Shown here: in pieces, positions 8,004 to 16,067 of the stretch
Numbering within the stretch: the first letter of the stretch is position 1
How the letters are laid out: each line of letters opens with the position of its first letter
Assembly: GCF_000805335.1 (NCBI RefSeq)
Contig: NZ_KN708638.1
Coordinates: 4,399,603-4,463,602 of the forward strand
DNA length: 64,000 nucleotides
DNA from: Streptomyces sp. CT34
GTDB taxonomy: Bacteria > Actinomycetota > Actinomycetes > Streptomycetales > Streptomycetaceae
Reading direction: 5' to 3'
Made by a program: the position numbers and the translations under genes
The notes under the pieces: model-generated
The model's database searches: none
What the model was told of the DNA's origin: nothing
The model's input: the letters and a program-made list of their open reading frames with translations, nothing else

Positions 8004-9215
8004 CTACCAGGCGACCGGCAGCGAGTGCACCCCGTAGATGGCCATATCGCCGCGGAACGCGACGTCCTCGAAGGGGATGTCCAGCCGCAGACCGGGCAGC
8101 CGGCGGATCAGGGTCTCCACGGCGATCTGGAGTTCCACCCGGGCCAGCGGCTGCCCCAGGCACTGGTGGACGCCGAAGCCGAAGGCGACATGGCGGCGGG
8201 CGTCGCGGGTGACGTCGAGGGCGTCGCCGCCGGGGAAGACGTCCGGGTCGCGGTTGGCGGTGTTGATCGTGCACAGCACGCCCTCGCCGGCGCGGATGGT
8301 GCGCCCGCCGACCTCGATGTCCTCGGTGGCGACGCGCGGTACGCCGTTGTGGACGATCGTCAGATAGCGCAGCAGCTCCTCGACGGCGCCCTTGACGAGC
8401 GACGGCTCGGCGCGCAGCCGTGCCAGCTGGTCGGGATTGCGCAGCAGGGCGAGGGTGGACAGGGCCGTCATGTTGGCGGTCGTCTCATGGCCGGCGACCA
8501 GCAACAGCCGCCCCATGGTGGCGATTTCGGAAAAGCTCAGCTCGCCGCGGGCGACCAGGCGGCTGACGATGCCGTCGTCGGGGCGATCCCGCTTGGACTC
8601 GGCGAGCCGGGTCAGGTAGTCGACCAGCTCCAGCTGGGCGGTACGCACCTCCTCGGCGGTCGAGCGGAGGCTGAGCAGGATCCGGCTGCGCTCCTGGAAG
8701 TACCCGTGGTCCTCGTAGGGGACGCCGAGCAGCAGGCAGATCACCAGCGACGGCAGGGGGAGCGCGAAGTCGGTGACCAGGTCGGCGGAGGTGCGGCCGT
8801 CGGTCATCCGGTCGATCAGCTCGTCGGCGAGGCGCTGCACCTCCGGGCGCATCGCCTCGACCTTCTTGACCATGAAGTCGGCGGTGAGCATCCGGCGCAG
8901 CCGGGCGTGCTCCGGGTCGTCCTGGCGGATGAACGTGGTGCCGCCGGTGAGGATTTCGCGTCCGCCGGCGGTGAGGAACGGGAAACCGGGGAGGTGTGCG
9001 TCGGCGCTGAAGCGCTGGTCGCCGAGTACCTGGCGGACGTCCTGATGCCGGGTCACCAGCCAGCAGGCGGAGCCGTCCCAGAGGGTGGCCCGGGTGACCG
9101 GTTCCTCGTGGACCGCGCGGGCGACACCGGGTGCGGGATCGAAGGGGCAGCCCGGGGCGCGGGTGGCCGGGACGGCGAGGGCATCGAGGGAAGCGGTACG
9201 TTCTGCGGTCGTCAT
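8004..9215 (-). CDS. Cytochrome P450 (CYP105-like)
   Basis: A 403-residue class I bacterial P450 monooxygenase. Landmarks are the I-helix AGHETT (O2 activation), the K-helix ELLRYL (ExxR), and the heme loop FGFGVHQCLGQPLAR with the proximal Cys. The ATG at 9213-9215 has a good ribosome binding site, ggaagga. It is followed by a ferredoxin gene, so the pair forms a redox module as in xenobiotic- or antibiotic-modifying CYP105 systems. A divergent MarR regulator and an AT-rich dyad in the promoter suggest ligand-controlled expression. The substrate is unknown, and the CYP105 assignment is by overall pattern. Confidence 0.92.
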   Translation of the reverse strand: MTTAERTASLDALAVPATRAPGCPFDPAPGVARAVHEEPVTRATLWDGSACWLVTRHQDVRQVLGDQRFSADAHLPGFPFLTAGGREILTGGTTFIRQDDPEHARLRRMLTADFMVKKVEAMRPEVQRLADELIDRMTDGRTSADLVTDFALPLPSLVICLLLGVPYEDHGYFQERSRILLSLRSTAEEVRTAQLELVDYLTRLAESKRDRPDDGIVSRLVARGELSFSEIATMGRLLLVAGHETTANMTALSTLALLRNPDQLARLRAEPSLVKGAVEELLRYLTIVHNGVPRVATEDIEVGGRTIRAGEGVLCTINTANRDPDVFPGGDALDVTRDARRHVAFGFGVHQCLGQPLARVELQIAVETLIRRLPGLRLDIPFEDVAFRGDMAIYGVHSLPVAW

Positions 9216-9633
9216 GCGGGTGGTCCTTCCGCGTTCGTACACGGCAACGGCACTGCGGTGGCTTGCCGGACTGCCGTGGGTTGGCAACTCCCGTACTGGT
9301 GACGTAGCCGGGCCGGTGGGCCGCAGGCTGGTACCTAATTACCTAAGTTAAGCAATTAAGTTGTCGTCACGGTAACTCACGCCCGGCAGGGGAGGGAAGG
9401 GGTGATCGCGGGGCGGCACGAGGTTGGCTCGAACCGGGCGCGAACCGGACTCAAACCGGGAGGCGTGCCGGGAGTGATACCGGGAGTCATGCAGGGCTCG
9501 TGCCTCGCACGGTGTGAACAGGGGGAGTGGCGCCGGCCCCTGCCGTGCTGCCGGCAGGGGTACGGCGAGATCCGGCCACATCCTGGTACGGAGGGCCGCG
9601 GATCCGGGGACCGGCGCCCGCTACAGTGCCCCC
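9216..9633. promoter_or_regulatory. Divergent control region of P450 and MarR genes with AT-rich dyad
   Basis: This gene-free 418-bp interval holds an AT-rich island at about 9331-9362, unusual against the GC-rich background. Within it, 9337-9357 is a 21-bp imperfect palindrome with AATT at both ends and CTAA/TTAG in the middle (16 of 20 off-centre positions symmetric). A second TTAGGTA copy is visible on the minus strand. It is a good candidate operator for the divergent MarR protein. The centre is ~130 bp upstream of the P450 start. Confidence 0.55.
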
Positions 9634-10131
9634 ATGCCGGACCCCGTACGAGACCAGGACTCCCTCGCCGCGCTGCAAAAGGTGCTGGCCACGCTGTCCT
9701 ATCTGCTCACCCGCTCCCGGGCGCACGAGCGCCAGGCGCTGCAGGCGGGGGTCACGGCCGGGCGCTCCGACCTCTATCTGCTGATGGCCCTGGAGAACAG
9801 CGGCGGCGTCAGCCGGGTCGGCGACCTGGCGGCGCAGCTGATGGTCGAACCGCCGCATGTCACCCGGCAGATCGGCCAGTTGGAGTCCCAGGACCTGGTC
9901 GAACGCACCCCGGACTCCCTCGACCGCCGCGCCCGCCAGGTCGCCATCACGCCGCACGGCACGGCGGTCCTGCGCAGCTTCCGGCAGGCCAGTCTGGCCG
10001 GATTGCGGCAGGCCCTGAGCGACTTCGACGATGCCGAACTCGACACCACGATGGCCGTACTGAACCGGTTGGTGGACTACGTCCGCGAAAGGCACGCGGA
10101 GGAGCCACGCCAGCGGGGGCGGGGGGCGTAG
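9634..10131 (+). CDS. MarR-family transcriptional regulator
   Basis: A 165-residue winged-helix regulator: helical N-terminus (LAALQKVLATLSYLLTRSRAHE), HTH (GVSRVGDLAAQLMVEPPHVTRQIGQLESQDLVERTP, residues ~55-92), wing (SLDRRARQVAITPHG) and a C-terminal dimerisation helix. The D-RRARQVAIT wing is the MarR hallmark. The ATG at 9634 follows a short AG-poor leader. It is divergent from the P450-ferredoxin operon across a 418-bp region with a dyad, so it probably represses that operon and itself until an inducer binds. Confidence 0.88.
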   Translation: MPDPVRDQDSLAALQKVLATLSYLLTRSRAHERQALQAGVTAGRSDLYLLMALENSGGVSRVGDLAAQLMVEPPHVTRQIGQLESQDLVERTPDSLDRRARQVAITPHGTAVLRSFRQASLAGLRQALSDFDDAELDTTMAVLNRLVDYVRERHAEEPRQRGRGA

Positions 10132-10251
10132 GGCCTTACAGGTCTTTCCGGGCCTTTCCGGGCCCGACCCACCGGGCAGACCCTCGACGGTCCCGCCCCC
10201 GCCCCTGCCTCGCCCCGCCGGCGGCTCCGCTGTTCGGTCTCTACTCGGTCT

Positions 10252-11430
10252 CTATTCGATCTCCACGCGACCGCTGTGGCCGGTGCCGTTGCCGGTGCCC
10301 GTACCGCTTCCCCGGGTGCCGTTGTTGTCCGCGGTGTTGGCGGAGCCGTCGGGGGTGCCGAGGTTGCGGCGGACCGAGTCGAGGATGGTCAGGCCCTGGC
10401 CGACGAGGCCGGCGGCGATCTCGCCGAGGCCGTCGGTGCCGTTGAGGACGTTGACGTTGGCGCCCGCGAGGCCGGCGGAGGCTTCCTTGACGATCTGCGG
10501 GAGCTGGTCGATGAGCATCCGGTCGAGCGCGACCCGGTCGTACGAGGCGGCGGCCTCGGCCTGGATCTTCATGCGTTCGGCCTCGGCCAGGGCCAGCAGC
10601 CGGATGCGCTCGGCTTCCGCCTCGGCGGGCTTGACGACCTCGGCGACCAGTTCCTGCTGGCGCAGCCTGGCGGCGCGCTCGGCGAGTTCGGTCTGCGCGT
10701 CCATCACCTCCTGCCGGGCGTGGGCCTGGGCGAGCGGGCCGGCCTGTGCGGCACGGGCCTGGGCGCGGTCCACCTCGGCGCTGTACTCGGCCTGGACCAC
10801 GGCGGTCTGCCGCTGGTACTCGGCCTGGTTGCGCGCCGCCTCCTGCTGGGCCTCTACCGATGCCTGGGTGGCCTGGGCCTGGGCGATCTGGGCCTGCTGC
10901 TGGATGGCGGCCTTGTGCGGGGCGGACATCGCCTCGATGTAACCGGTGTCGCCGTCGTCGATCGACTGGATCTGGAGCGAGTCGACGATCAGGCCGATCT
11001 TGGCCATCTCGGCCTTGGAGGTCTCCAGGACCTCGGTGGCCAGCTTCTGCCGCTCGGTGACGATCTCCTCGACCGTCATCGAGCCGATGATGGACCGCAG
11101 ATGACCGGCGAAGATCCGGCCGGTGAGCACCGCCATCTGGTCCTGGTCGGACAGGAACCGCTGACCGGCGTTGACGATGCTCTCGGTGTCGTTGCCGACC
11201 TTGAACGCGATCACGGCGCGGACCGTGAGTGCGATGCCCTGCCGGGTCACGCACTTCTCGGCGACCTCGGCCTCACACATCGCCAGGGTCAGGAAGCGCA
11301 CCTTGCGGAAGACCGGCAGCACGAACTTGCCGTGGCCGGTGACCACGCGGAACGGAGCACCGCCCTGGCCACGCCTGCCTCCCGAGATCAGCATGGCTTG
11401 ATCGGGGGCGGGAACGCGGTAACCGAACAT
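10252..11430 (-). CDS. SPFH/flotillin-like protein
   Basis: 392 residues. The N-terminal half is an SPFH (band 7) domain (FGYRVPAPDQAMLISGGRRG...GKFVLPVFRKVRFLTLAMCEAEV...VRAVIAFKVGND, to ~residue 170). Long Ala/Gln/Glu-rich coiled coils of flotillin type follow (~180-310), then a Gly-rich segment and a low-complexity Gly/Thr/Asn tail. No transmembrane helix is evident, so membrane association may be peripheral. The ATG at 11428-11430 has GGAGAC upstream. Eleven bases separate it from a gene for a small NfeD-like OB-fold protein, the usual SPFH partner, so the two form an operon. Membrane microdomain organisation is inferred from the family. Confidence 0.9.
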   Translation of the reverse strand: MFGYRVPAPDQAMLISGGRRGQGGAPFRVVTGHGKFVLPVFRKVRFLTLAMCEAEVAEKCVTRQGIALTVRAVIAFKVGNDTESIVNAGQRFLSDQDQMAVLTGRIFAGHLRSIIGSMTVEEIVTERQKLATEVLETSKAEMAKIGLIVDSLQIQSIDDGDTGYIEAMSAPHKAAIQQQAQIAQAQATQASVEAQQEAARNQAEYQRQTAVVQAEYSAEVDRAQARAAQAGPLAQAHARQEVMDAQTELAERAARLRQQELVAEVVKPAEAEAERIRLLALAEAERMKIQAEAAASYDRVALDRMLIDQLPQIVKEASAGLAGANVNVLNGTDGLGEIAAGLVGQGLTILDSVRRNLGTPDGSANTADNNGTRGSGTGTGNGTGHSGRVEIE

Positions 11431-11441
11431 CGTTTGTCTCC

Positions 11442-11693
11442 TCAACGGGCGTCGCCGGCATCGCCGGGCAACGCGTCCAACGGATCAGCCCACTCCATGA
11501 CGTCGACCTGGCGATTGCCACGGGACTCGATCACGAGCACGGTCGCCCCTACCGGTAGGGGCTCGGCGGACCACGCGAGGAAGGCTTCGGAGCCCCCGCG
11601 GACCCGCACCAGAACCTCACCGGGTCCGGCAGCCCCGCGAGTGCCGATCAGCAGCACTCCGGTACAGCCGATCACGGCATCGTCCTGCGCCAT
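11442..11693 (-). CDS. Small OB-fold (NfeD C-terminal-like) protein
   Basis: 83 residues, essentially one beta-barrel domain: GCTGVLLIGTRGAAGPGEVLVRVRGGSEAFLAWSAEPLPVGATVLVIESRGNRQVDVMEW. This matches the OB-fold found at the C-terminus of NfeD proteins, here without the membrane part. It precedes the SPFH gene by 11 bp on the same strand, which is the classical NfeD-flotillin arrangement. Start is the ATG at 11691-11693. Confidence 0.82.
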   Translation of the reverse strand: MAQDDAVIGCTGVLLIGTRGAAGPGEVLVRVRGGSEAFLAWSAEPLPVGATVLVIESRGNRQVDVMEWADPLDALPGDAGDAR

Positions 11694-11823
11694 CGACGGC
11701 TGCCCTCCCCCCGTTACGTTCCTGGAATCCGACGATAGCGCTCCGGTGAACGGGGGCCTATGGCGGGACGGCGGCGAGTTGATGGGCCGATGAGGTGGCG
11801 TGGATCCGCGCTGCGCGGAGGAG

Positions 11824-12003
11824 TGCGGTCAGGGCGAAACCTCCAGGGTGCCGAGGGCGGCCAGGGTGCCGGCGGGTCCGGCGCGGGCGGTGTGCTCGGC
11901 GTCGACGAGGGCCCGGCGGATGATGCCGCCGGGGTCGACGACCTGGGTGGCGGGCAGCGACTGGGTGCGCGGGTGGCCGCCGTCGACCGCGCCGGAGGCG
12001 GCT
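11824..12003 (-). pseudogene. Possible 3' remnant of a lost gene
   Basis: Directly after the exporter stop, the minus strand has ~55 codons of strongly GC3-biased open frame ending in TGA. It reads ASGAVDGGHPRTQSLPATQV and then VDPGGIIRRALVDAEHTARAG, ending LGTLEVSP. There is no start codon or ribosome binding site. Codon use looks like real Streptomyces coding sequence, so it is probably the C-terminal end of a deleted gene. Family unknown. Confidence 0.35.
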
Positions 12004-13504
12004 ACCCTCGGCGCCGGGCGGTGTCCGGGAGGAAGGGCAGCAGCACCGAAATCAGCATGGCGAGCCCGGCGTTGAACGCGACGGCCAGGGCCAGCGCATG
12101 GCCGTAGGCGGCGGTGTCGTGGTGCGGGGCGGTGCCGAGGGCGCCGTAGAAGAGCACGCCGATGAGCGCGACCCCGACCGCGCCGCCCACCTGCTGCCCG
12201 GTGGACAGCACCCCGGACGCCATGCCCACCTCCTTCGGGCCGACGTTGGCGAGCACCGCGTTGAGCAGCGGGGTGACCAGCAGGCCGTTGCCGGCACCGA
12301 CCAGCAGCAGCGAGGGGGTCAGTTCCCCGGAGGTGAGTGTGGGGCCGGCGCCGGCGGCCACGACGACGGTGACGACGAAGCCCAGTCCGCCGATCAGGGC
12401 GCCGGCCTGGAGGACGCGGCGGCCGAAGCGGGCGAGCCGGCCGGCGAGCAGGCTGGTGGCGAAGAAGACCACGGCGAACGGCGTATAGGCCAGACCGGCG
12501 CCGAGCGGGTCCTTCCCCAGGCCGTCCTGGAGGGTGAGGGACAGGATGAGGAAGAAGGAGTTGATGCCCGCGTAGGTGAGCAGGACCAGGGTCATGCCGA
12601 TCGCGAACGGGCGCTCACGCAGCAGCCGCAGCCGCACCAGCGGGTCGCCTCCCGAGGTGTCCACCCGCCGTTCCACCAGCGCGAAGGCGGCGAACGCCAG
12701 CACGCTCGCGGCCAGGCTGAGCCAGGTCCACAGCGGCCGGCCGGACGAGCGCCCCTCGACCAGCGGGACGACCAGGAGCACCAGGGCGAGCGTGAGCGCG
12801 GCGGCGCCGCGCAGGTCCGGGCGGCGGGCCTCCGGGGCGCGCGTCTCGGGGACGTACCGGGCGGCGAGCAGCGAAGTCACCACGCCGACGGGCACATTGA
12901 CCCAGAAGACCGGGCGCCAGGAGGAGCCGAAGAGATCGGCGGAGATCAGCACGCCGCCGAGCAACTGCCCGGCGACGGTGGCCATTCCGATGACCGCGCC
13001 GAGCGCGCCGAACGCCCTGGGGCGCCGCTCCGCCGGGAGCAGCACCTGGATCATCGCGAAGACCTGCGGGAACATCGCCGCCGCGCTCAACCCCTGGACG
13101 AACCGGGCGGCGATCAGGGCGCCCGAGTCGGGGGCCAGCGCGCAGCCCACGGAGGACACGGTGAAGAGCCCCGTGCCGAGCAGGAAGACGCGCTTGCGGC
13201 CGAAGCGGTCGCCGAGGCGGGCGACGGTGATCAGGGCGACGGCGTAGGTGAGTTGGTAGCCGGCGAGGACCAGCTGGATGTCGGCGGCGGAGGAGTGCAG
13301 GTCCGCCTGGATGGCCGGGGCGGCGACCAGCACGATGAAGGTGTCGAGGACGGCCATGAAGGCGCCGGCGAGGACGATGGCGAGGGCCCGTCCGGGGGCG
13401 GCCACCGGGGCCTGGCGGCCGGAGCGCCGGGCGGAGTTCGGCCTCCGCTGCGCTGCCGGGGGCGGCACCGCCGCCGTACCCGACGGGCGTGTTGTCTGTG
13501 TCAT
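12002..13504 (-). CDS. DHA2-family (14-TM) drug efflux MFS transporter
   Basis: A 500-residue proton-coupled exporter of the EmrB/QacA type. After a ~35-residue cytoplasmic N-terminus come about 14 hydrophobic helices. Motif A is visible between TM2 and TM3 (ARLGDRFGRKRVFLLG), and the antiporter motif C-like segment is GAVIGMATVAGQLLGGVLI. A large central linker follows PETRAPEARRPDLRG. Start is the ATG at 13502-13504. It is divergent from an XRE/MLTR_LBD regulator with ~97 bp between the starts. The exported compound is unknown. Confidence 0.92.
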   Translation of the reverse strand: MTQTTRPSGTAAVPPPAAQRRPNSARRSGRQAPVAAPGRALAIVLAGAFMAVLDTFIVLVAAPAIQADLHSSAADIQLVLAGYQLTYAVALITVARLGDRFGRKRVFLLGTGLFTVSSVGCALAPDSGALIAARFVQGLSAAAMFPQVFAMIQVLLPAERRPRAFGALGAVIGMATVAGQLLGGVLISADLFGSSWRPVFWVNVPVGVVTSLLAARYVPETRAPEARRPDLRGAAALTLALVLLVVPLVEGRSSGRPLWTWLSLAASVLAFAAFALVERRVDTSGGDPLVRLRLLRERPFAIGMTLVLLTYAGINSFFLILSLTLQDGLGKDPLGAGLAYTPFAVVFFATSLLAGRLARFGRRVLQAGALIGGLGFVVTVVVAAGAGPTLTSGELTPSLLLVGAGNGLLVTPLLNAVLANVGPKEVGMASGVLSTGQQVGGAVGVALIGVLFYGALGTAPHHDTAAYGHALALAVAFNAGLAMLISVLLPFLPDTARRRG

Positions 13505-13601
13505 GCCGTAACGATCAAACAGCCCCGAACAGACATACAGAGACCGATTATGCTGGTGTTTCCGCTACCCCCATCGGGAGCCGCCGCCACCGGGAGAGCC
13601 G

Positions 13602-14435
13602 ATGACCGACCAGGACCGGCGGCGCGTACTCGCGGAATTCCTGCGCTCGCGCCGGGAGCGGATCACGCCTCGGGACGCGGGCATCGTGGCCGGACCCCGG
13701 CGGCGTACGCCGGGGCTGCGGCGCGAGGAGGTCGCCCAGCTCTCCGGTGTCAGTGTGACCTGGTACACCTGGCTGGAGCAGGCGCGCGACATCAGCGTGA
13801 GCAGACAGGTCCTGACGAGCCTGGCGCGGGCCCTGATGCTCAGCTCGGTCGAGCTGCGGCATCTGTTCGCGCTGGCCGGGGAGCGGCCCCCGGAACAGCC
13901 GCCGGTCCGCGGCCCCGGTCCCGCCTTGCAGCGGCTGGTGGACGCGCTCGCTCCGCATCCGGCGTATCTGCTCGACGCCAACTGGGACCTGGTCGGCTGG
14001 AACAGCGCCGAGGCCGGGCTGATCGGCGATCCGGGGGAGCTGGCGCCGGACGAACGCAATCTGCTGTGGCTGGTGTTCACGGACCCGGCGATGCGGACGC
14101 TGCTGGCCGACTGGGAGGGGCAGGCGCGGGATCTGGTCGCCCAGTTCCGGGCCGATGCGCGGGAACGGTTCGACGATCCGCGATTCGACCGGCTCACCCG
14201 GGAACTCCGGCGGGTGAGCCCGGAGTTCAGTGAGTGGTGGCAGGCGCACGACCTTGCGGACTTCGGCAGCAGCCGCCGGGTGTTCCGGCATCCGCGGGTC
14301 GGATCGCTGACATTCGACTATGTGAAGCTGGCGGCACTGGACGCGCCAGGCGTGAAGTTGTTCGTGTGCATGCCGACGGACGAGGAGACGCGGGGCAAGC
14401 TGCCCGCCCTCGCCATGGCCTCGAAGAGCGGGTAA
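13602..14435 (+). CDS. XRE-family regulator with MLTR_LBD (MmyB-like) ligand domain
   Basis: A 277-residue paralogue of the regulator at 6223. HTH is at residues ~5-60 (VLAEFLRSRRERITPRDAGI...GLRREEVAQLSGVSVTWYTWLEQARDISVS). The C-terminal ligand domain reads AYLLDANWDLVGWNSAEAGLIGD...LLWLVFTDPAMRTLLADWEGQARDLVAQFRADAR...WWQAHD. It sits divergent from the MFS exporter, so it probably senses a lipophilic compound and controls its efflux. Start is the ATG at 13602, preceded by GGGAGAG. Confidence 0.9.
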   Translation: MTDQDRRRVLAEFLRSRRERITPRDAGIVAGPRRRTPGLRREEVAQLSGVSVTWYTWLEQARDISVSRQVLTSLARALMLSSVELRHLFALAGERPPEQPPVRGPGPALQRLVDALAPHPAYLLDANWDLVGWNSAEAGLIGDPGELAPDERNLLWLVFTDPAMRTLLADWEGQARDLVAQFRADARERFDDPRFDRLTRELRRVSPEFSEWWQAHDLADFGSSRRVFRHPRVGSLTFDYVKLAALDAPGVKLFVCMPTDEETRGKLPALAMASKSG

Positions 14436-14481
14436 TGGGAAACGTGTAGTGGAAGACGTGTAGGGGAAAACGTGTAGGGGA
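14434..14481. repeat. Short tandem repeat after the XRE regulator
   Basis: Three imperfect ~15-bp units with the core GGGAAAACGTGTAG follow the regulator stop codon. The ACGTGTAG part is identical in all three. No gene lies on them; they may be slippage products. Confidence 0.6.
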
Positions 14482-14547
14482 AGCTGCCGCCCCGCTCTGC
14501 GGCGCGCCACAGTGTGGGGGGCGGGGGCGAGGCCGGAACGGAGGGCC

Positions 14548-14901
14548 ATGGAGCAGTCCGAGCTAGCAACCCTCTTGGGGCGTGCGGCAATTGAGGGGGT
14601 CTGTCCACAGGAGCTGGTGACTGCCGTGGAGGGCGGATGTGAGTGCACTTCAGGAGTGGTCGCTAGGGATTCTCTGATCCGCATGTATCAGCGTCGCTTG
14701 CGCCGGACGGACGTGGGAACTCGCCTGCATGATCAGACGGCGGCGCTGATCGAATTCTTGATTAACTATTCGGGTTCGGAGTTGACGTTCATCAGCGTCA
14801 GGCCGAGTATTGGCGGGTTCCATGCGTTCTTGGCCGATGTCAAACAAACCAGAATTCTTTTCTGGATGGAGATGCTCGATCAACGTCCGCCAGGTAATTA
14901 G
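14548..14901 (+). CDS. Hypothetical protein, unusual base composition
   Basis: 117 residues starting MEQSELATLLGRAAIEGVCPQELV, with ATG at 14548 and a GGAGGGCC-like ribosome binding site. I do not recognise the family. The C-terminal half is hydrophobic and aromatic (ALIEFLINYSGSELTFISVRPSIGGFHAFLADVKQTRILFWMEMLDQ). GC content and codon use are well below the surrounding genes (codons such as ATT, AAT and TTG are used), which suggests recent acquisition. It begins a short lower-GC island to about 15.5 kb with the gene at 15013. Confidence 0.55.
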   Translation: MEQSELATLLGRAAIEGVCPQELVTAVEGGCECTSGVVARDSLIRMYQRRLRRTDVGTRLHDQTAALIEFLINYSGSELTFISVRPSIGGFHAFLADVKQTRILFWMEMLDQRPPGN

Positions 14902-15012
14902 CTGATTGGTTCCGGCTACGGCTGTAGCGGCAGGGTTTGCTCGAGGCTTGAAATCAAGGTTTCAAACCTGCTCAACCGCCATGGCTGGGACTGTCAACTA
15001 CGACCTGCTGAA

Positions 15013-15456
15013 GTGAGGTGTGTCACGGACTTCATCATCGACCCGCCGAATGGAGTTTCCGCACTCCAGATCGGGATGAGCTATGACCGGGCTCTGGAAG
15101 TGATCTCTGAATGGGGCTCCCCGAGTGTGTCCGGACCTTTCGCTCATGCATCTACCGTGAAAATCCAGGTGAGTTACCGCAGCATGGATATTGTTGCTCA
15201 CCTTGAAGACGGAAACACTGTGACGGCTGTTGAGCTGTGGCGCTTTGAAGAGGATGCTCCGGAGGTAAGGGTCCTACTCGACGGCATCAACGTTTTCCAT
15301 ACCCCGGCTCCTGAAGTGTTGCGGCAACAAGCTCAGCGAGATCGCAGGGTTGATGAGACTGACCCGGAGAATCCTGTGATTCCGGCAGTCGCCCTGGCCT
15401 TCACCCGCGAAACAGGTCAGGAAGTACCCCGAAACTCCGACGGCCTTCCGCTATAA
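15013..15456 (+). CDS. Hypothetical (immunity-protein-like), probably truncated by a nonsense codon
   Basis: 147 residues from GTG at 15013. The mixed alpha/beta pattern (NGVSALQIGMSYDRALEVISEWGSPSV...VKIQVSYRSMDIVAHLEDGNTVTAVELWRF) resembles small immunity-like or orphan proteins of polymorphic toxin loci, but the family is not identified. The stop at 15454-15456 is TAA following PL. The same frame continues for 14 codons (FTSVLVAGVDYY) to a second stop, as if a Tyr codon had become TAA. Codon use is lower in GC than the neighbours. Confidence 0.55.
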   Translation: MRCVTDFIIDPPNGVSALQIGMSYDRALEVISEWGSPSVSGPFAHASTVKIQVSYRSMDIVAHLEDGNTVTAVELWRFEEDAPEVRVLLDGINVFHTPAPEVLRQQAQRDRRVDETDPENPVIPAVALAFTRETGQEVPRNSDGLPL

Positions 15457-15572
15457 TTCACATCCGTCCTTGTTGCGGGCGTGGACTACTACTGAGAGCA
15501 CCAGCACTACCGCCGTTGGTTCAGGGTGAGGTTGGCTGCCGCGGTTCTGGCGCCGTTCTCGCTTGGCCCGCT

Positions 15573-15944
15573 CTATGGGCTCTGCGTTGTTCTCTTCGAC
15601 CTGTCGTGCGGGGCTGGGTCCTCCGGACCTCCTGGTGCCGGTAGGCGTCCGAGCCTGCTGTCGGCGATGCGGAGGATGTTGTTGAGGGCGGCTGTGGTGC
15701 GGATGAGCATCATGCGGAGGAGGAGCGGGCCCGCAGCTTCGTTGCGGAGCGTCGTTTGGGCGTCGGTGAGTACGACGGCGGCGTTGCGCATTTGTTGGGC
15801 TTCCATGCGGTCGGCCTTGCGGGAGAGGTAGCCCTGGCCGTTGTCGGTGGGGCGGAGGTAGCAGGGACGGCCGTCCCAGGTTTCCCAGGGGAGCAAGCGG
15901 ACTTCGGAGCCGGGAAGTTGGGGATTGTCCGGGTCGTACGTCAT
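15573..15944 (-). CDS. Hypothetical protein
   Basis: 123 residues beginning MTYDPDNPQLPGSEVRLLPWETWDGRPCYLRPTDNGQGYLSRKADRMEAQQMRNAAVVL. A small N-terminal beta segment is followed by a long helix rich in Ala, Met and Leu (residues ~45-95) and a Pro-rich tail. This resembles a recurrent streptomycete hypothetical found near DUF5753/DUF397 regulator pairs. It is divergent from such a pair (start at 16068), leaving a ~120-bp shared promoter region. No function can be assigned. Confidence 0.65.
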   Translation of the reverse strand: MTYDPDNPQLPGSEVRLLPWETWDGRPCYLRPTDNGQGYLSRKADRMEAQQMRNAAVVLTDAQTTLRNEAAGPLLLRMMLIRTTAALNNILRIADSRLGRLPAPGGPEDPAPHDRSKRTTQSP

Positions 15945-16067
15945 CGGTGCCTCACCGTGTCATCGGGCGTGGGTCTTTCGTGAACTCCTCACCAGCGTTG
16001 CGTGACTGCACGTAGGGTCGCAATGAGCTGAGTGTGACGGTTGGTTCGTCACGAGGGAGTTGCGGAC

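Noticed and set aside
10276..11793. 505-codon plus-strand frame over the SPFH gene
   Set aside because: Shadow of the flotillin-like gene; the SPFH and coiled-coil signals on the minus strand are unmistakable.
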